Source: Acetitomaculum ruminis DSM 5522
GTDB lineage: Bacteria > Bacillota > Clostridia > Lachnospirales > Lachnospiraceae
Assembly: GCF_900112085.1 (NCBI RefSeq)
Contig: NZ_FOJY01000006.1
Coordinates: 126,064 to 188,962, forward strand
Length of the DNA: 62,899 bases
Reading direction: 5' to 3'
Shown: positions 1 to 8,318 of the stretch, one piece after another
Layout: each line of letters opens with the position of its first letter
Numbering within the stretch: position 1 is the first letter of the stretch
Translations under genes and position numbers: made by a program
The notes under the pieces: model-generated
Told to the model about the DNA's origin: nothing
The model's input: only the letters and a program-made list of their open reading frames with translations
Databases searched by the model: none

Positions 1-122
1 CTTTAAGCGGGGGTATAAGCTTACTAGTGTCAGAAGGGGTTAAAGCCCCTTCTGACAGGTGGCACAAAGTGCCACTGCGTTCATGAGGAAGTAGCTAAGC
101 GGATTCCGAATGTCCGCTTTAC
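1..122 (+). repeat. Structured 158-bp dispersed repeat, copy 1 (cut by window edge)
   Basis: This is the right-hand 122 bp of a repeat whose complete copies lie at 22141-22298 and 35852-36009. It matches 22177-22298 over the full 122 bases with one difference seen (gtagctaag here, gtagcgaag there). It contains the 11-bp hairpin GTCAGAAGGGG/CCCCTTCTGAC, the hairpin GTGGCAC-aaa-GTGCCAC and a terminal AGCGGA/TCCGCT stem, and ends in CTTTAC. It sits directly upstream of the nucleosidase gene. Confidence 0.9.
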
Positions 123-161
123 ATTAAAGAAAGGAAAACTGCTTTGCAGTAAGGTAAATTA

Positions 162-863
162 ATGAGTGTAATCGGAATTATCGGCGCAATGGAAAATGAA
201 GTCGCTGAGTTAAAAAGATCAATGGAGATTAAAGAAACCCTGAAAAAGGCCGGAAGGGAATTTTGTCAGGGAGTGTTAAATGGAAGAGAAGTAGTAGTTG
301 TTGTATGCGGAGTAGGAAAAGTTGTTGCAGGACTTTGTGCACAGATTCTTATTGATGTATTTAATGTGGATTATATTATTAACACAGGTATTGCAGGCTC
401 TTTAAAAAACGAAATTGACATAGGCGATATAGTTATTTCAACAGATGCATTACAGCATGATGTGGATGCGACTTATTTTGGATATCCAATAGGTCAGATA
501 CCGCAGATGGATACCTTGGCATTTAAGGCGGATGAACATCTTATAGAGGTGGCATATTCTGTTAATAATGAAGTTAACAATGACATTAAAACCTTTAAGG
601 GAAGAATCGTAAGTGGTGATATGTTTGTATCAAGCAGCGCTCAAAAGCAAAATATTTTATCTCATTTTCCGGATGCTTATTGCACGGAAATGGAAGGTGC
701 TGCCATAGCACAGTGTGCTCATATAAATAATGTGCCATATGTTATTATAAGAGCCATTTCCGACAAGGCAGACGAATCAATTGAAGTTGATTATAACGAG
801 TTTGAAACAGGTGCTATAAGGCATTCAGTTAAACTTACAAAAGAAATGATTAAACACATATAA
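162..863 (+). CDS. mtnN: 5'-methylthioadenosine/S-adenosylhomocysteine nucleosidase
   Basis: This cytosolic enzyme hydrolyses methylthioadenosine and S-adenosylhomocysteine to adenine and a thio-sugar, clearing products of SAM use. The 233-residue length is normal for the family. The N-terminal GIIGAMENEV carries the catalytic Glu at residue 12 position, EMEGAAIAQ near residue 173 carries the nucleoside-binding Met-Glu pair, and RAISDKAD near residue 194 carries the catalytic Asp. The start is preceded by AGGTAAATTA, a modest ribosome site, just after a small ACTGC/GCAGT hairpin. The next gene, pgi, begins 36 bp downstream on the same strand, so the two may be cotranscribed. Confidence 0.95.
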   Translation: MSVIGIIGAMENEVAELKRSMEIKETLKKAGREFCQGVLNGREVVVVVCGVGKVVAGLCAQILIDVFNVDYIINTGIAGSLKNEIDIGDIVISTDALQHDVDATYFGYPIGQIPQMDTLAFKADEHLIEVAYSVNNEVNNDIKTFKGRIVSGDMFVSSSAQKQNILSHFPDAYCTEMEGAAIAQCAHINNVPYVIIRAISDKADESIEVDYNEFETGAIRHSVKLTKEMIKHI

Positions 864-899
864 TAATTAAAACCGGAGTGCTTAAGGAGGAAGAAAAAC

Positions 900-2240
900 A
901 TGGTAAATATTGATTATTCAAAAACAAAAAAATTTATTAGCGATGAAGAAGTTGAAATAATGTCAAAAAAGACCCTTGAAGCAAAAAAAGAGCTTCTTTC
1001 AAAGGAAGGGGCTGGAAATGATTTTTTGGGATGGCTTGATCTTCCGGAAAATTATGACAAAGAAGAATATGAAAGAATAAAAAAAGCTTCCGAAAAAATC
1101 AAAAGTGATTCCCAGGTTTTAGTAGTAATTGGTATAGGTGGTTCTTATCTTGGAGCCAGAGCAGCAATAGAATTTTTAAATGATGGTTTTTATAATGATG
1201 TTGATAGTAGTATAAGAAAAACTCCAAGAATATATTTTGCCGGAAACAGCATTAGCTCAACCTATTTAAAAGGACTTGAAAAAGCTATAGGAGATGCAGA
1301 TTTTTCAGTAAATGTAATATCAAAATCCGGAACAACAACAGAGCCTGCCATTGCTTTTAGATATTTTAAAGAAAAATTAGAAAAAAAATATGGAAAAAGT
1401 GAAGCTGCAAAGAGAATATATGCTACTACAGATAAGAAAAAAGGTGCATTAAAAACCCTGGCTGATGCAGAAGGATATGAAACCTTTGTAGTTCCTGATG
1501 ATGTGGGAGGAAGATTTTCAGTTCTTACGGCAGTAGGACTTTTGCCTATTGCAGTAAGTGGAGCTGATATAGATAAATTAATGAAGGGTGCACAGGATGC
1601 AAGGAAAGTTTGCAATGAAAAGGAATTTAAGGAAAATCCTGCCCTTATTTATGCAGCAATAAGAAATATCCTTTTAAGAAAGGGAAAATCCGTAGAAGTA
1701 ATGGCAAATTATGAGCCTAGTCTTCATTATGTGGCAGAATGGTGGAAACAGCTTTACGGAGAAAGTGAAGGAAAAGACCAGAAGGGAATATTCCCGGCGT
1801 CAGTAGACCTTACAACAGACCTTCATTCCATGGGACAGTTTATTCAAGATGGAGCCCGTATTCTCTACGAAACAGTTCTTAATGTGGAAGATGCAGGCTG
1901 TGAGATAATTATGCAAAATGCTGAAAATGACCTTGACGGTCTTAACTATCTTGCAGGAAAAGATATGGACTTTGTTAATAAAAGTGCCATGAATGGAACA
2001 ATACTTGCCCATACAGATGGTAATGTGCCAAATATTATTGTTAATATTCCTAAAAAAGATGAAGAAACTTTAGGACAGCTCTTTTATATATTTGAATTTG
2101 CCTGCGGTGTCAGTGGATATATTTTAGGAGTAAATCCATTTAACCAGCCAGGTGTGGAAGCCTACAAGAAAAACATGTTTGCTCTCCTTGGTAAAAAAGG
2201 ATATGAAAAAGAAAGAGAAGAACTTTTAAAAAGATTATAA
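900..2240 (+). CDS. pgi: Glucose-6-phosphate isomerase
   Basis: It interconverts glucose-6-phosphate and fructose-6-phosphate in glycolysis. At 446 residues it is the short Firmicutes form rather than the ~550-residue proteobacterial form. The SIS-type sugar-binding segment [12 protein letters not shown] lies near residue 140, the signature [16 protein letters not shown] near 200, [10 protein letters not shown] near 290 with the catalytic Glu, and [12 protein letters not shown] near 310. A strong ribosome site (AAGGAGGAAG) precedes the ATG. A bidirectional terminator follows directly. Confidence 0.97.
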   Translation: MVNIDYSKTKKFISDEEVEIMSKKTLEAKKELLSKEGAGNDFLGWLDLPENYDKEEYERIKKASEKIKSDSQVLVVIGIGGSYLGARAAIEFLNDGFYNDVDSSIRKTPRIYFAGNSISSTYLKGLEKAIGDADFSVNVISKSGTTTEPAIAFRYFKEKLEKKYGKSEAAKRIYATTDKKKGALKTLADAEGYETFVVPDDVGGRFSVLTAVGLLPIAVSGADIDKLMKGAQDARKVCNEKEFKENPALIYAAIRNILLRKGKSVEVMANYEPSLHYVAEWWKQLYGESEGKDQKGIFPASVDLTTDLHSMGQFIQDGARILYETVLNVEDAGCEIIMQNAENDLDGLNYLAGKDMDFVNKSAMNGTILAHTDGNVPNIIVNIPKKDEETLGQLFYIFEFACGVSGYILGVNPFNQPGVEAYKKNMFALLGKKGYEKEREELLKRL

Positions 2241-2246
2241 TAATAA

Positions 2247-2286
2247 AAGAACCCTTAAAGGCCTAGTCTTCAAGGGTTCTTATTTC
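2247..2286. terminator. Bidirectional intrinsic terminator between pgi and the opposing small gene
   Basis: AAGAACCCTT (2247-2256) pairs perfectly with AAGGGTTCTT (2272-2281) and is flanked by A-rich sequence on the left and T-rich sequence on the right, so it can terminate both converging genes. It overlaps the last codons of the minus-strand gene. Confidence 0.8.
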
Positions 2287-2526
2287 AAGATAATCAAAGT
2301 CTATTTCTTCAATGAAATTGTCCTGACTAAATCTTGCCTTGTTATGATATTTAAAATCGTTGATGGTTTTATCAAGCCATATGGGTTTTGAAAGGTCAAA
2401 TTCAAGGCAGATTTTTTCCAGGGCATTAAATACTTTGTGGGTTCGGGTTTCATGGCTGTTATCCTCGATAACAAGGTCTTTTAGGGTTTTACTGTTTTTT
2501 ACTGTTCTTGCCCAAAGTCTAAACAT
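2263..2526 (-). CDS. Small conserved-type hypothetical protein
   Basis: The 87-residue product has no domain I recognise. It is rich in charged and aromatic residues (DKTINDFKYHNKARF, EEIDFDYLEIRTLED), has no signal peptide or membrane segment, and reads as a soluble cytosolic protein. It stands alone between a terminator it shares with pgi and a divergent AT-rich promoter region of about 145 bp before the hydrolase gene. On the coding strand the upstream sequence CAGGAGTATTTT is a good ribosome site for the chosen ATG, which is the main support for a real gene. Confidence 0.7.
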   Translation of the reverse strand: MFRLWARTVKNSKTLKDLVIEDNSHETRTHKVFNALEKICLEFDLSKPIWLDKTINDFKYHNKARFSQDNFIEEIDFDYLEIRTLED

Positions 2527-2670
2527 AAAATACTCCTGATGTTCTAATAAATTTCTTGATTCTTGTGTTATAATTAAATAGTTTATAACAAAAAAATTTA
2601 AATTACTATAAAAAATTTTTCTTAAAAATCCGTTTTAAAAGACAAGCACAAAAAAGGGGGAAAAAATTTA

Positions 2671-3294
2671 ATGGAAAATATTAAGATTAAATGGTATGGA
2701 CACTCATGTTTTAAGGTTACATATAAGGGATACAGAATTGCTTTTGACCCATACGAAGATTATATACCGGGATTACATCTTCCAAAGATAAAGGCAGATG
2801 AAGTAATATGCTCTCATGGTCATAATGATCACAATTACAAAGAAGGAGTTACCATTGAAAAAAATGCACCAAATCCCTTTAATATTAAACTAATAAAAGG
2901 TTGGCATGATGAGGTAAAGGGTGCCAAAAGAGGAGAAAATACCATAAGCCTTTTAGAGGCAGACGGATATAAAATTATACATTTTGGGGATATTGGAGAA
3001 GAGCTTTCAAAAGAAAATGAAGAACTTTTCATGGATGCCGACCTGGTATTGATTCCTGTAGGAGGATTTTTTACCATTGATGCAGCCTTGGCCAAAGAAA
3101 TTACCGATAAAATAAATGCTAAAATTATTATTCCGATGCATTACAGATCAAAGGATTTTGGATTTGAACAAATTGGACCGGTGGAAGATTTTACAAAATT
3201 GTGCGATAATGTGAAAATATATGACGGTTCTGAAATCGAAATAAACAAGGATACTTCACCTCAGGTGGCAGTATTAAAACCTTTCCAGGACTAA
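2671..3294 (+). CDS. MBL-fold metal-dependent hydrolase, UlaG-like
   Basis: This 207-residue metallo-beta-lactamase-fold protein opens with KIKWYGHSCFKV, typical of the UlaG/UPF0173 group, and carries the metal-binding HGHNDHN near residue 50, HFGDIGE near 108 and a C-terminal IPMHYRSKD near 151. Relatives include L-ascorbate-6-phosphate lactonase, but members act on varied substrates, so I do not assign one. No signal peptide is present. It is separated by 28 bp from murI and probably cotranscribed with it. Ribosome site AAAAAGGGGGAAAAAA lies upstream of the ATG. Confidence 0.85.
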   Translation: MENIKIKWYGHSCFKVTYKGYRIAFDPYEDYIPGLHLPKIKADEVICSHGHNDHNYKEGVTIEKNAPNPFNIKLIKGWHDEVKGAKRGENTISLLEADGYKIIHFGDIGEELSKENEELFMDADLVLIPVGGFFTIDAALAKEITDKINAKIIIPMHYRSKDFGFEQIGPVEDFTKLCDNVKIYDGSEIEINKDTSPQVAVLKPFQD

Positions 3295-3322
3295 AAAATA
3301 CTTTTTACGAGGAAATAAATAA

Positions 3323-4108
3323 ATGAACAAAGAAAATAATCCTATAGGAGTCTTTGACTCAGGTTTAGGAGGTCTTAGCACTTTAAGAGAGTGCTTGAAA
3401 ATAATGCCCAACGAAAATTATATATATTTTGGGGATTCAAAAAACGCTCCCTATGGAATAAAAACCGTAGAAGAAGTCAGAAGTCTTACCTTAAAAAATA
3501 TCGAACTTTTAGTAAAAGAAAATGCAAAAGCAATAGTGGTGGCTTGTAATACGGCCACCAGCGCAGCCATTTTGGATTTAAGGAAAGAATATAAAGATAT
3601 TCCTGTTATAGGCATGGAGCCAGCCCTTAAGCCTGCTGTTAATTTCAAAAAAAATCCGAAAGTTCTTGTTTTGGCTACGGATATGACACTTAAGGAGGAA
3701 AAATTCCACAATCTTATGGAGGAATATAAAGACAGGGCAGAAATAATAAAAAGACCTTTGACAGGACTTGTGGAATTTATTGAAAGGGGAGACTTTTTAG
3801 GAGAAGAAATAGAAGCTTATCTTGAAAAAGAGCTGGGAGAATACAAAGAAAAAGTTGATTGTGCCGTACTTGGATGTACCCATTTTCCCTTTGCAAAAGA
3901 TGCTATTTCTTTAGTTTTGGGTAAAGAAGTAAAGCTTTTTGACGGAGCAGAAGGGACTGCAAAACAGCTTTATAATAAATTGCAGGAGGCAGGTACTTTA
4001 AATCTTTCCGGCAAAAGGGGAAGTGTAAGATTTTATAAAAGCTTTAAAGAACAAATGGAAGTTATTAAAAGGGGAAAATTTCTTCCTGAAGAAACGAATA
4101 TTTTGTAA
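3323..4108 (+). CDS. murI: Glutamate racemase
   Basis: It makes D-glutamate for peptidoglycan. The 261-residue protein has all family landmarks: GVFDSGLGGLS at the N-terminus with the Asp that assists catalysis, NAPYG near residue 40, VACNTATSAA near 73 with the first catalytic Cys, and LGCTHFPF near 183 with the second catalytic Cys. It follows the MBL hydrolase by 28 bp and ends at an intrinsic terminator that overlaps its stop codon. Confidence 0.96.
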   Translation: MNKENNPIGVFDSGLGGLSTLRECLKIMPNENYIYFGDSKNAPYGIKTVEEVRSLTLKNIELLVKENAKAIVVACNTATSAAILDLRKEYKDIPVIGMEPALKPAVNFKKNPKVLVLATDMTLKEEKFHNLMEEYKDRAEIIKRPLTGLVEFIERGDFLGEEIEAYLEKELGEYKEKVDCAVLGCTHFPFAKDAISLVLGKEVKLFDGAEGTAKQLYNKLQEAGTLNLSGKRGSVRFYKSFKEQMEVIKRGKFLPEETNIL

Positions 4109-4138
4109 AAGTGTCGATTTTTCGGCACTTTTTTTCTT
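4106..4138 (+). terminator. Intrinsic terminator after murI
   Basis: AAAGTGTCGA pairs with TCGGCACTTT around a short T-rich loop, followed by a run of T. It starts at the murI stop codon. Confidence 0.85.
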
Positions 4139-4236
4139 TTATCAAATCTTTCTTACCCAGTTTGTAAACTTAATATATGTATTAAAAAAACCGAAAAATA
4201 TTATGTAATATTTATAAAAAGTGGGAGGAAATCATA

Positions 4237-4623
4237 ATGAAAAACGCAGTGGTTTTAATGTATAACTTTGATGAAAACAAGGGTAAAATGATAAAAATGC
4301 TTTGTTTGAAAATGGGAATTCGTATTAAGACTATCGGAAAAGACCAGTATAAAGAGTCTATTGGAAGTTTAAGTGGAATAAAAGATGTTTACAAAGTTGA
4401 CGATATAGATGATAATGCGGCAGCAGATTTTGATGATGAAATGCTTATTATGAAAGGATTTTCTTCAGACGATTTAAATATGTTTTTAGGTTCTTTTAAG
4501 AAAAACGGAATAACAAAAGTTGCATTAAAAGCAATAGTAACTCCTACCAATGCCAGCTGGAACTCTTTAAAACTTTATAGAGAAATAAGAAGTGAAGCTA
4601 TGGCGATGGGGGATCTTAGATAG
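4237..4623 (+). CDS. DUF3783 domain protein
   Basis: A 128-residue cytosolic protein matching the clostridial DUF3783 pattern: it opens with a short beta-strand (AVVLMYNFDENKGKMIKML), has an acidic middle (DDIDDNAAADFDDEM) and ends with KNGITKVALKAIVTPTNASW. Function is unknown. It lies after a ~110 bp AT-rich gap with its own ribosome site (GGGAGGAAATCATA), 30 bp before the diguanylate cyclase gene on the same strand. The family assignment is from memory of the pattern. Confidence 0.75.
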   Translation: MKNAVVLMYNFDENKGKMIKMLCLKMGIRIKTIGKDQYKESIGSLSGIKDVYKVDDIDDNAAADFDDEMLIMKGFSSDDLNMFLGSFKKNGITKVALKAIVTPTNASWNSLKLYREIRSEAMAMGDLR

Positions 4624-4653
4624 TAACACAGTTTAAAAAATCAGGATGAGATT

Positions 4654-6228
4654 ATGGAAGACATTAAATATAATGATTCTCTAAAGAAAAAGGTAATTGA
4701 AAGCAGATATCAACCTGTTACCAGGGAAACTTTTGCAATCATTTCTGCCTATGAAATAGAAAGCAGATTTACAAATGATTATGATGGTTTGTCTTTGGCA
4801 TATTTTTGCAAAGGGGAGGCATATTTAAGACAGGGGAAATTTTCAGAGACTATTACGGCTTTGGAAGAGAGTTTAAAATATAATAAAAATTCAAATATAG
4901 GTGGATGTGAGGGAGTCTGTTATAACACCATGGGGCTTGTTTATGCATATCAGGGATATGAATTAAATGCCATGAAATATTATTTTGAAGGAATAAACTT
5001 TGCCCAGGCTCATAATGATATTGAACTTTTGTCTACGCTTTATATCAATATAGGCTGGCTTTATTATGAACTTGGAGATACAAAAAAGGCCATTGGTTGT
5101 TATGAAAAGGCTTATGTAGAACTTCAGACTCTGGAGAATAGTTTCAGCCAAGAACTGGTAGATCCGGAAATAATGTGTCAGATATATCTTGGACATGCAT
5201 ATTTTGATCTGAAAAATTATGATACGGCTCTTACATATTTTTACAGTGCTGAAAAAATGCTCTCAACAAAAAAAGATTTGTATTATGATGTGTGTCTTTT
5301 TAATTTTTACATAAGAATATTTGATTACTTAGATGATAAAGAAAACAGTCAAAAAGTCTTTGACAGTGTTTCAGATATCCTTATTAGGGGAAAGGACTTT
5401 CTTGAATTTCTTGAGTTTTATATAGATCTGGCTGAATATTTTTTGGAATACAATCATTATGAGAGAGCTAAAATATTTGTGGATTATTTAATAGACAGGG
5501 CAGAAAAAATTGATCTTATCTATTTAAAGTACAGAATAAAAAAATTAAATATTAAATTTAATGAGCTTTATGGAGACAGAAATTCTTTTTTGGACGCCTG
5601 CGTAAAGTTTATAAAGATTGATTTTCAATATCAGGAACTGGCAGATGCCTCAAAGGTTTCTAGTATGGAAAATATGGAATTATTAAATATATCTAGAAAT
5701 CAGACCATGTTTTATGAATCTTTGGCAAGACATGATAACATGACAGGACTTTTTAATAAAAATGCAGCAGAATATATGATTAAGCAGTTTCTTTCTAAAA
5801 GAAATTCAGGTGAAATGTGTATTTTTGCAATAATGGATTTAGATAAATTCAAGCAGATAAATGATACCTGCGGCCACTATGAGGGAGACAGGGTAATTAT
5901 AAAAACTACAGAGCTTATGAAACAGATTTTTTCACAGGCAGAGGTTCTTGGAAGATTCGGAGGAGATGAATTTGTCGTTTTTTATAAACATGTAAGCGGA
6001 TTTAGAGAACCCTTTAAACTTTTTGAAGAGTTTAAAAAAAGGGTGCATAGCGAAATTTCAACCAAAGAATCGGGAGTTGAGGTGGAAGTGTCTACCAGCA
6101 TAGGAATTGTTTATACAAGAAGAATTGATATTTCCTATACAGATTTATTTAATGAGGCTGACAATCTGCTTTATGAATCAAAGGAAAAAGGCAGAAACAG
6201 AATTACTTTTGTAGAATACCAGGGGTAA
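4654..6228 (+). CDS. TPR-repeat diguanylate cyclase (GGDEF)
   Basis: The first ~340 residues are helical tetratricopeptide-like repeats (AYFCKGEAYLRQGKFSETITALEES, split here over residues 50-75, then a second set near 90-160), with no membrane segment, so the sensor is cytosolic. A GGDEF domain occupies about residues 355-520: DLDKFKQINDTCGH near 393 and an intact FGGDEF near 435. No RxxD inhibitory site is seen five residues upstream of GGDEF, so product inhibition at the classical site is not expected. It likely synthesises c-di-GMP. It is followed 30 bp later by an HD-GYP gene of opposite expected activity. Confidence 0.92.
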   Translation: MEDIKYNDSLKKKVIESRYQPVTRETFAIISAYEIESRFTNDYDGLSLAYFCKGEAYLRQGKFSETITALEESLKYNKNSNIGGCEGVCYNTMGLVYAYQGYELNAMKYYFEGINFAQAHNDIELLSTLYINIGWLYYELGDTKKAIGCYEKAYVELQTLENSFSQELVDPEIMCQIYLGHAYFDLKNYDTALTYFYSAEKMLSTKKDLYYDVCLFNFYIRIFDYLDDKENSQKVFDSVSDILIRGKDFLEFLEFYIDLAEYFLEYNHYERAKIFVDYLIDRAEKIDLIYLKYRIKKLNIKFNELYGDRNSFLDACVKFIKIDFQYQELADASKVSSMENMELLNISRNQTMFYESLARHDNMTGLFNKNAAEYMIKQFLSKRNSGEMCIFAIMDLDKFKQINDTCGHYEGDRVIIKTTELMKQIFSQAEVLGRFGGDEFVVFYKHVSGFREPFKLFEEFKKRVHSEISTKESGVEVEVSTSIGIVYTRRIDISYTDLFNEADNLLYESKEKGRNRITFVEYQG

Positions 6229-6257
6229 AAGTTATTATTAAGGGAAAGTGAATTAAA

Positions 6258-8318
6258 ATGCAAAATATTTTAATACTTGCAGTATATATAGCTGTTTTGG
6301 GCTTTGAAGAAAAATTTATAAGAAATCTTATGGAGTATAATCAGGAAGGGGTAAAGCCTCTTAGAAGGGCTATTATCGCTTTGGGCTCAATGACGCTTGT
6401 TTTTGCATTAACAACCCTTTCAAACAGTATTTATCTTTTAAGTTTTGTTACTTATTCAAAACTTATTATTTTAGATTGTGTAGCCTATCAGATGTTACTT
6501 TTTTCCACTTCTTTTTCCGGTATGGAGGAAAAATATAAAAAGATACTGGTGTCTGTTTTTAAAGTTCTTACAATCTGGGATATAGCTTTGGTAGTATTTA
6601 ATATGGTTAATCCTTATTTGCTGGATTTAAGGATGGTAAAAGGCGGATTCTTAGGAGATTACCTTGCATACGGACCAAATGAGTATCTTTATATGCATTA
6701 TGCATATTTGTATATTTTAATGGTGGTGCAAGTTGGCGTACTGGTATACAGATTTTTAAGGGTACCTCACTGCTATAAGAAAAAGTATGTTGTATCTATT
6801 GTTTGTCTTATAGGTTCCTATGCCCTAGGGTATGCAACTGCCGGAAGGGTGAATGCAGTATACGGATTAATCTTTGTCTTTTTCATTCCGATTATGCATC
6901 ATTTGTCAGATTGTGTTACCAGCATGGATAGAAGAAATATTGTTAAAATGTCCCAGAAAGTTATTAATAATTATATAGATTTGCCAATCATAGTTTTTGA
7001 TTACTATGGAAAAGTTATGGAATATACAAGTGTGGCATATTGTATTTTCGGGGAAGATATTGAAAAGTATGATTTTGATATAGATGAATTTTTCCTGGAA
7101 CATTTCGGTTTTGACTCAAAAAATATCCCGAAAAATAATAGAGGACAGGAGATTTTTGAATATCACTATGACAGTGAAGATAATTTTTGTTATGAAGTAA
7201 GTACAATAAAGCTGACTGACGAAATGGGCAATTTAGTGGGAACATTGCTTATTTTCAGAGATATTAAAGAAACCAAGGAAATTCAAAAGCGTCTTGAATG
7301 GATCGCCTCCTATGATTCTTTAACAAATATTTACAACAGATCAACAATGATTTCAAAGGCAATGATAATGGATTCTGTTCAAAACCTGCCTTTATGCATA
7401 ACTTATATAAATATTAACGGTTTGGATACAATAAATGATATTTTTGGTTTCGAAGTTGGTAATGAAGTAGTAAAATATGTAGTTGAAAACTTAAAAAACG
7501 GAATCAAAGAGGGAATGGTACTTGGAAGGACTGAGGGAGACGAATTTGGAATCATTGCCAAAAATATCACCAGTCTTGAAATGTCCGGCATTTTGGAAAA
7601 TATAAGAAAAAAAGTCTTGAAAAACAATCCTTTTGATGTGGCAGTAACTTTTGAATATGGTATTGCTCAAAAGAACAATATAGAAGAATCTTTTTCAGAA
7701 ATAAGAAAAAGCGCCAGAGAGGCCATGGTAAAGAAAAAACTTCTTTGCAATGATTCTGCCAGAAGTGCTTTGGTTGAGGCATTAAAACAATCTCTTATTG
7801 AAAATAACCCGGATACTAAAAGGCATATTGAAAAAACAGAGGTTCTGGCCCGAAAATTAGGGGAAAAATTAGAACTTCCGGATGTGGAAATAGCAAGTCT
7901 TTGCCTTTTGGCTATTCTTCATGATATAGGAAAAATAGGAGTACCTGACAACGTAGTCAATAAAAAAGCCAAATTAAATGAAGAAGAGTGGGAGGTAATG
8001 AAGCTTCATACCATAAAAGGCTATCAAATCGCCTGTTCCTGTAAATATTTAGAATCAATAGCCACAAGCATTTTGCACCACCATGAAAGATGGGACGGAA
8101 AAGGCTATCCCGCAGGATTAAAGGGGGAAGAAATCCCATTAAATGCAAGAATTATATCCCTTGTAGATTCCTTTGCTGCAATGACAAATGACAGACCTTA
8201 TCATAAAGCATTAGATAAAGAGACTGCCATAGAGGAGATACGAAAAAATATTGGAAGTCAGTATGATCCTAAAATTGCAGAAGTATTTATTAAACTTTTG
8301 GAGGAAGAAAAAACTTGA
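6258..8318 (+). CDS. Membrane PAS-GGDEF-HD-GYP protein, probable c-di-GMP phosphodiesterase
   Basis: Residues 1-225 hold about seven hydrophobic helices, a 7TM-type sensor. A PAS-like domain follows (VINNYIDLPIIVFDYYG near 235), then a GGDEF domain with the altered signature TEGDEF near 425, which loses the first Gly and may be catalytically weak. The C-terminal HD-GYP domain is intact: LAILHDIGKIG near 553 and HHHERWDGKGYP near 607. The expected job is hydrolysis of c-di-GMP at the membrane, opposing the cyclase encoded just upstream. Its stop codon overlaps the TTG start of the radical SAM gene (TTGA), indicating translational coupling. Confidence 0.9.
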   Translation: MQNILILAVYIAVLGFEEKFIRNLMEYNQEGVKPLRRAIIALGSMTLVFALTTLSNSIYLLSFVTYSKLIILDCVAYQMLLFSTSFSGMEEKYKKILVSVFKVLTIWDIALVVFNMVNPYLLDLRMVKGGFLGDYLAYGPNEYLYMHYAYLYILMVVQVGVLVYRFLRVPHCYKKKYVVSIVCLIGSYALGYATAGRVNAVYGLIFVFFIPIMHHLSDCVTSMDRRNIVKMSQKVINNYIDLPIIVFDYYGKVMEYTSVAYCIFGEDIEKYDFDIDEFFLEHFGFDSKNIPKNNRGQEIFEYHYDSEDNFCYEVSTIKLTDEMGNLVGTLLIFRDIKETKEIQKRLEWIASYDSLTNIYNRSTMISKAMIMDSVQNLPLCITYININGLDTINDIFGFEVGNEVVKYVVENLKNGIKEGMVLGRTEGDEFGIIAKNITSLEMSGILENIRKKVLKNNPFDVAVTFEYGIAQKNNIEESFSEIRKSAREAMVKKKLLCNDSARSALVEALKQSLIENNPDTKRHIEKTEVLARKLGEKLELPDVEIASLCLLAILHDIGKIGVPDNVVNKKAKLNEEEWEVMKLHTIKGYQIACSCKYLESIATSILHHHERWDGKGYPAGLKGEEIPLNARIISLVDSFAAMTNDRPYHKALDKETAIEEIRKNIGSQYDPKIAEVFIKLLEEEKT

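Noticed and set aside
1262-1615. Minus-strand frames inside pgi and similar long antisense frames in rsgA, the chemoreceptor and hypE-like gene
   Set aside because: They are antisense shadows of strongly supported genes, with no ribosome sites or family resemblance.
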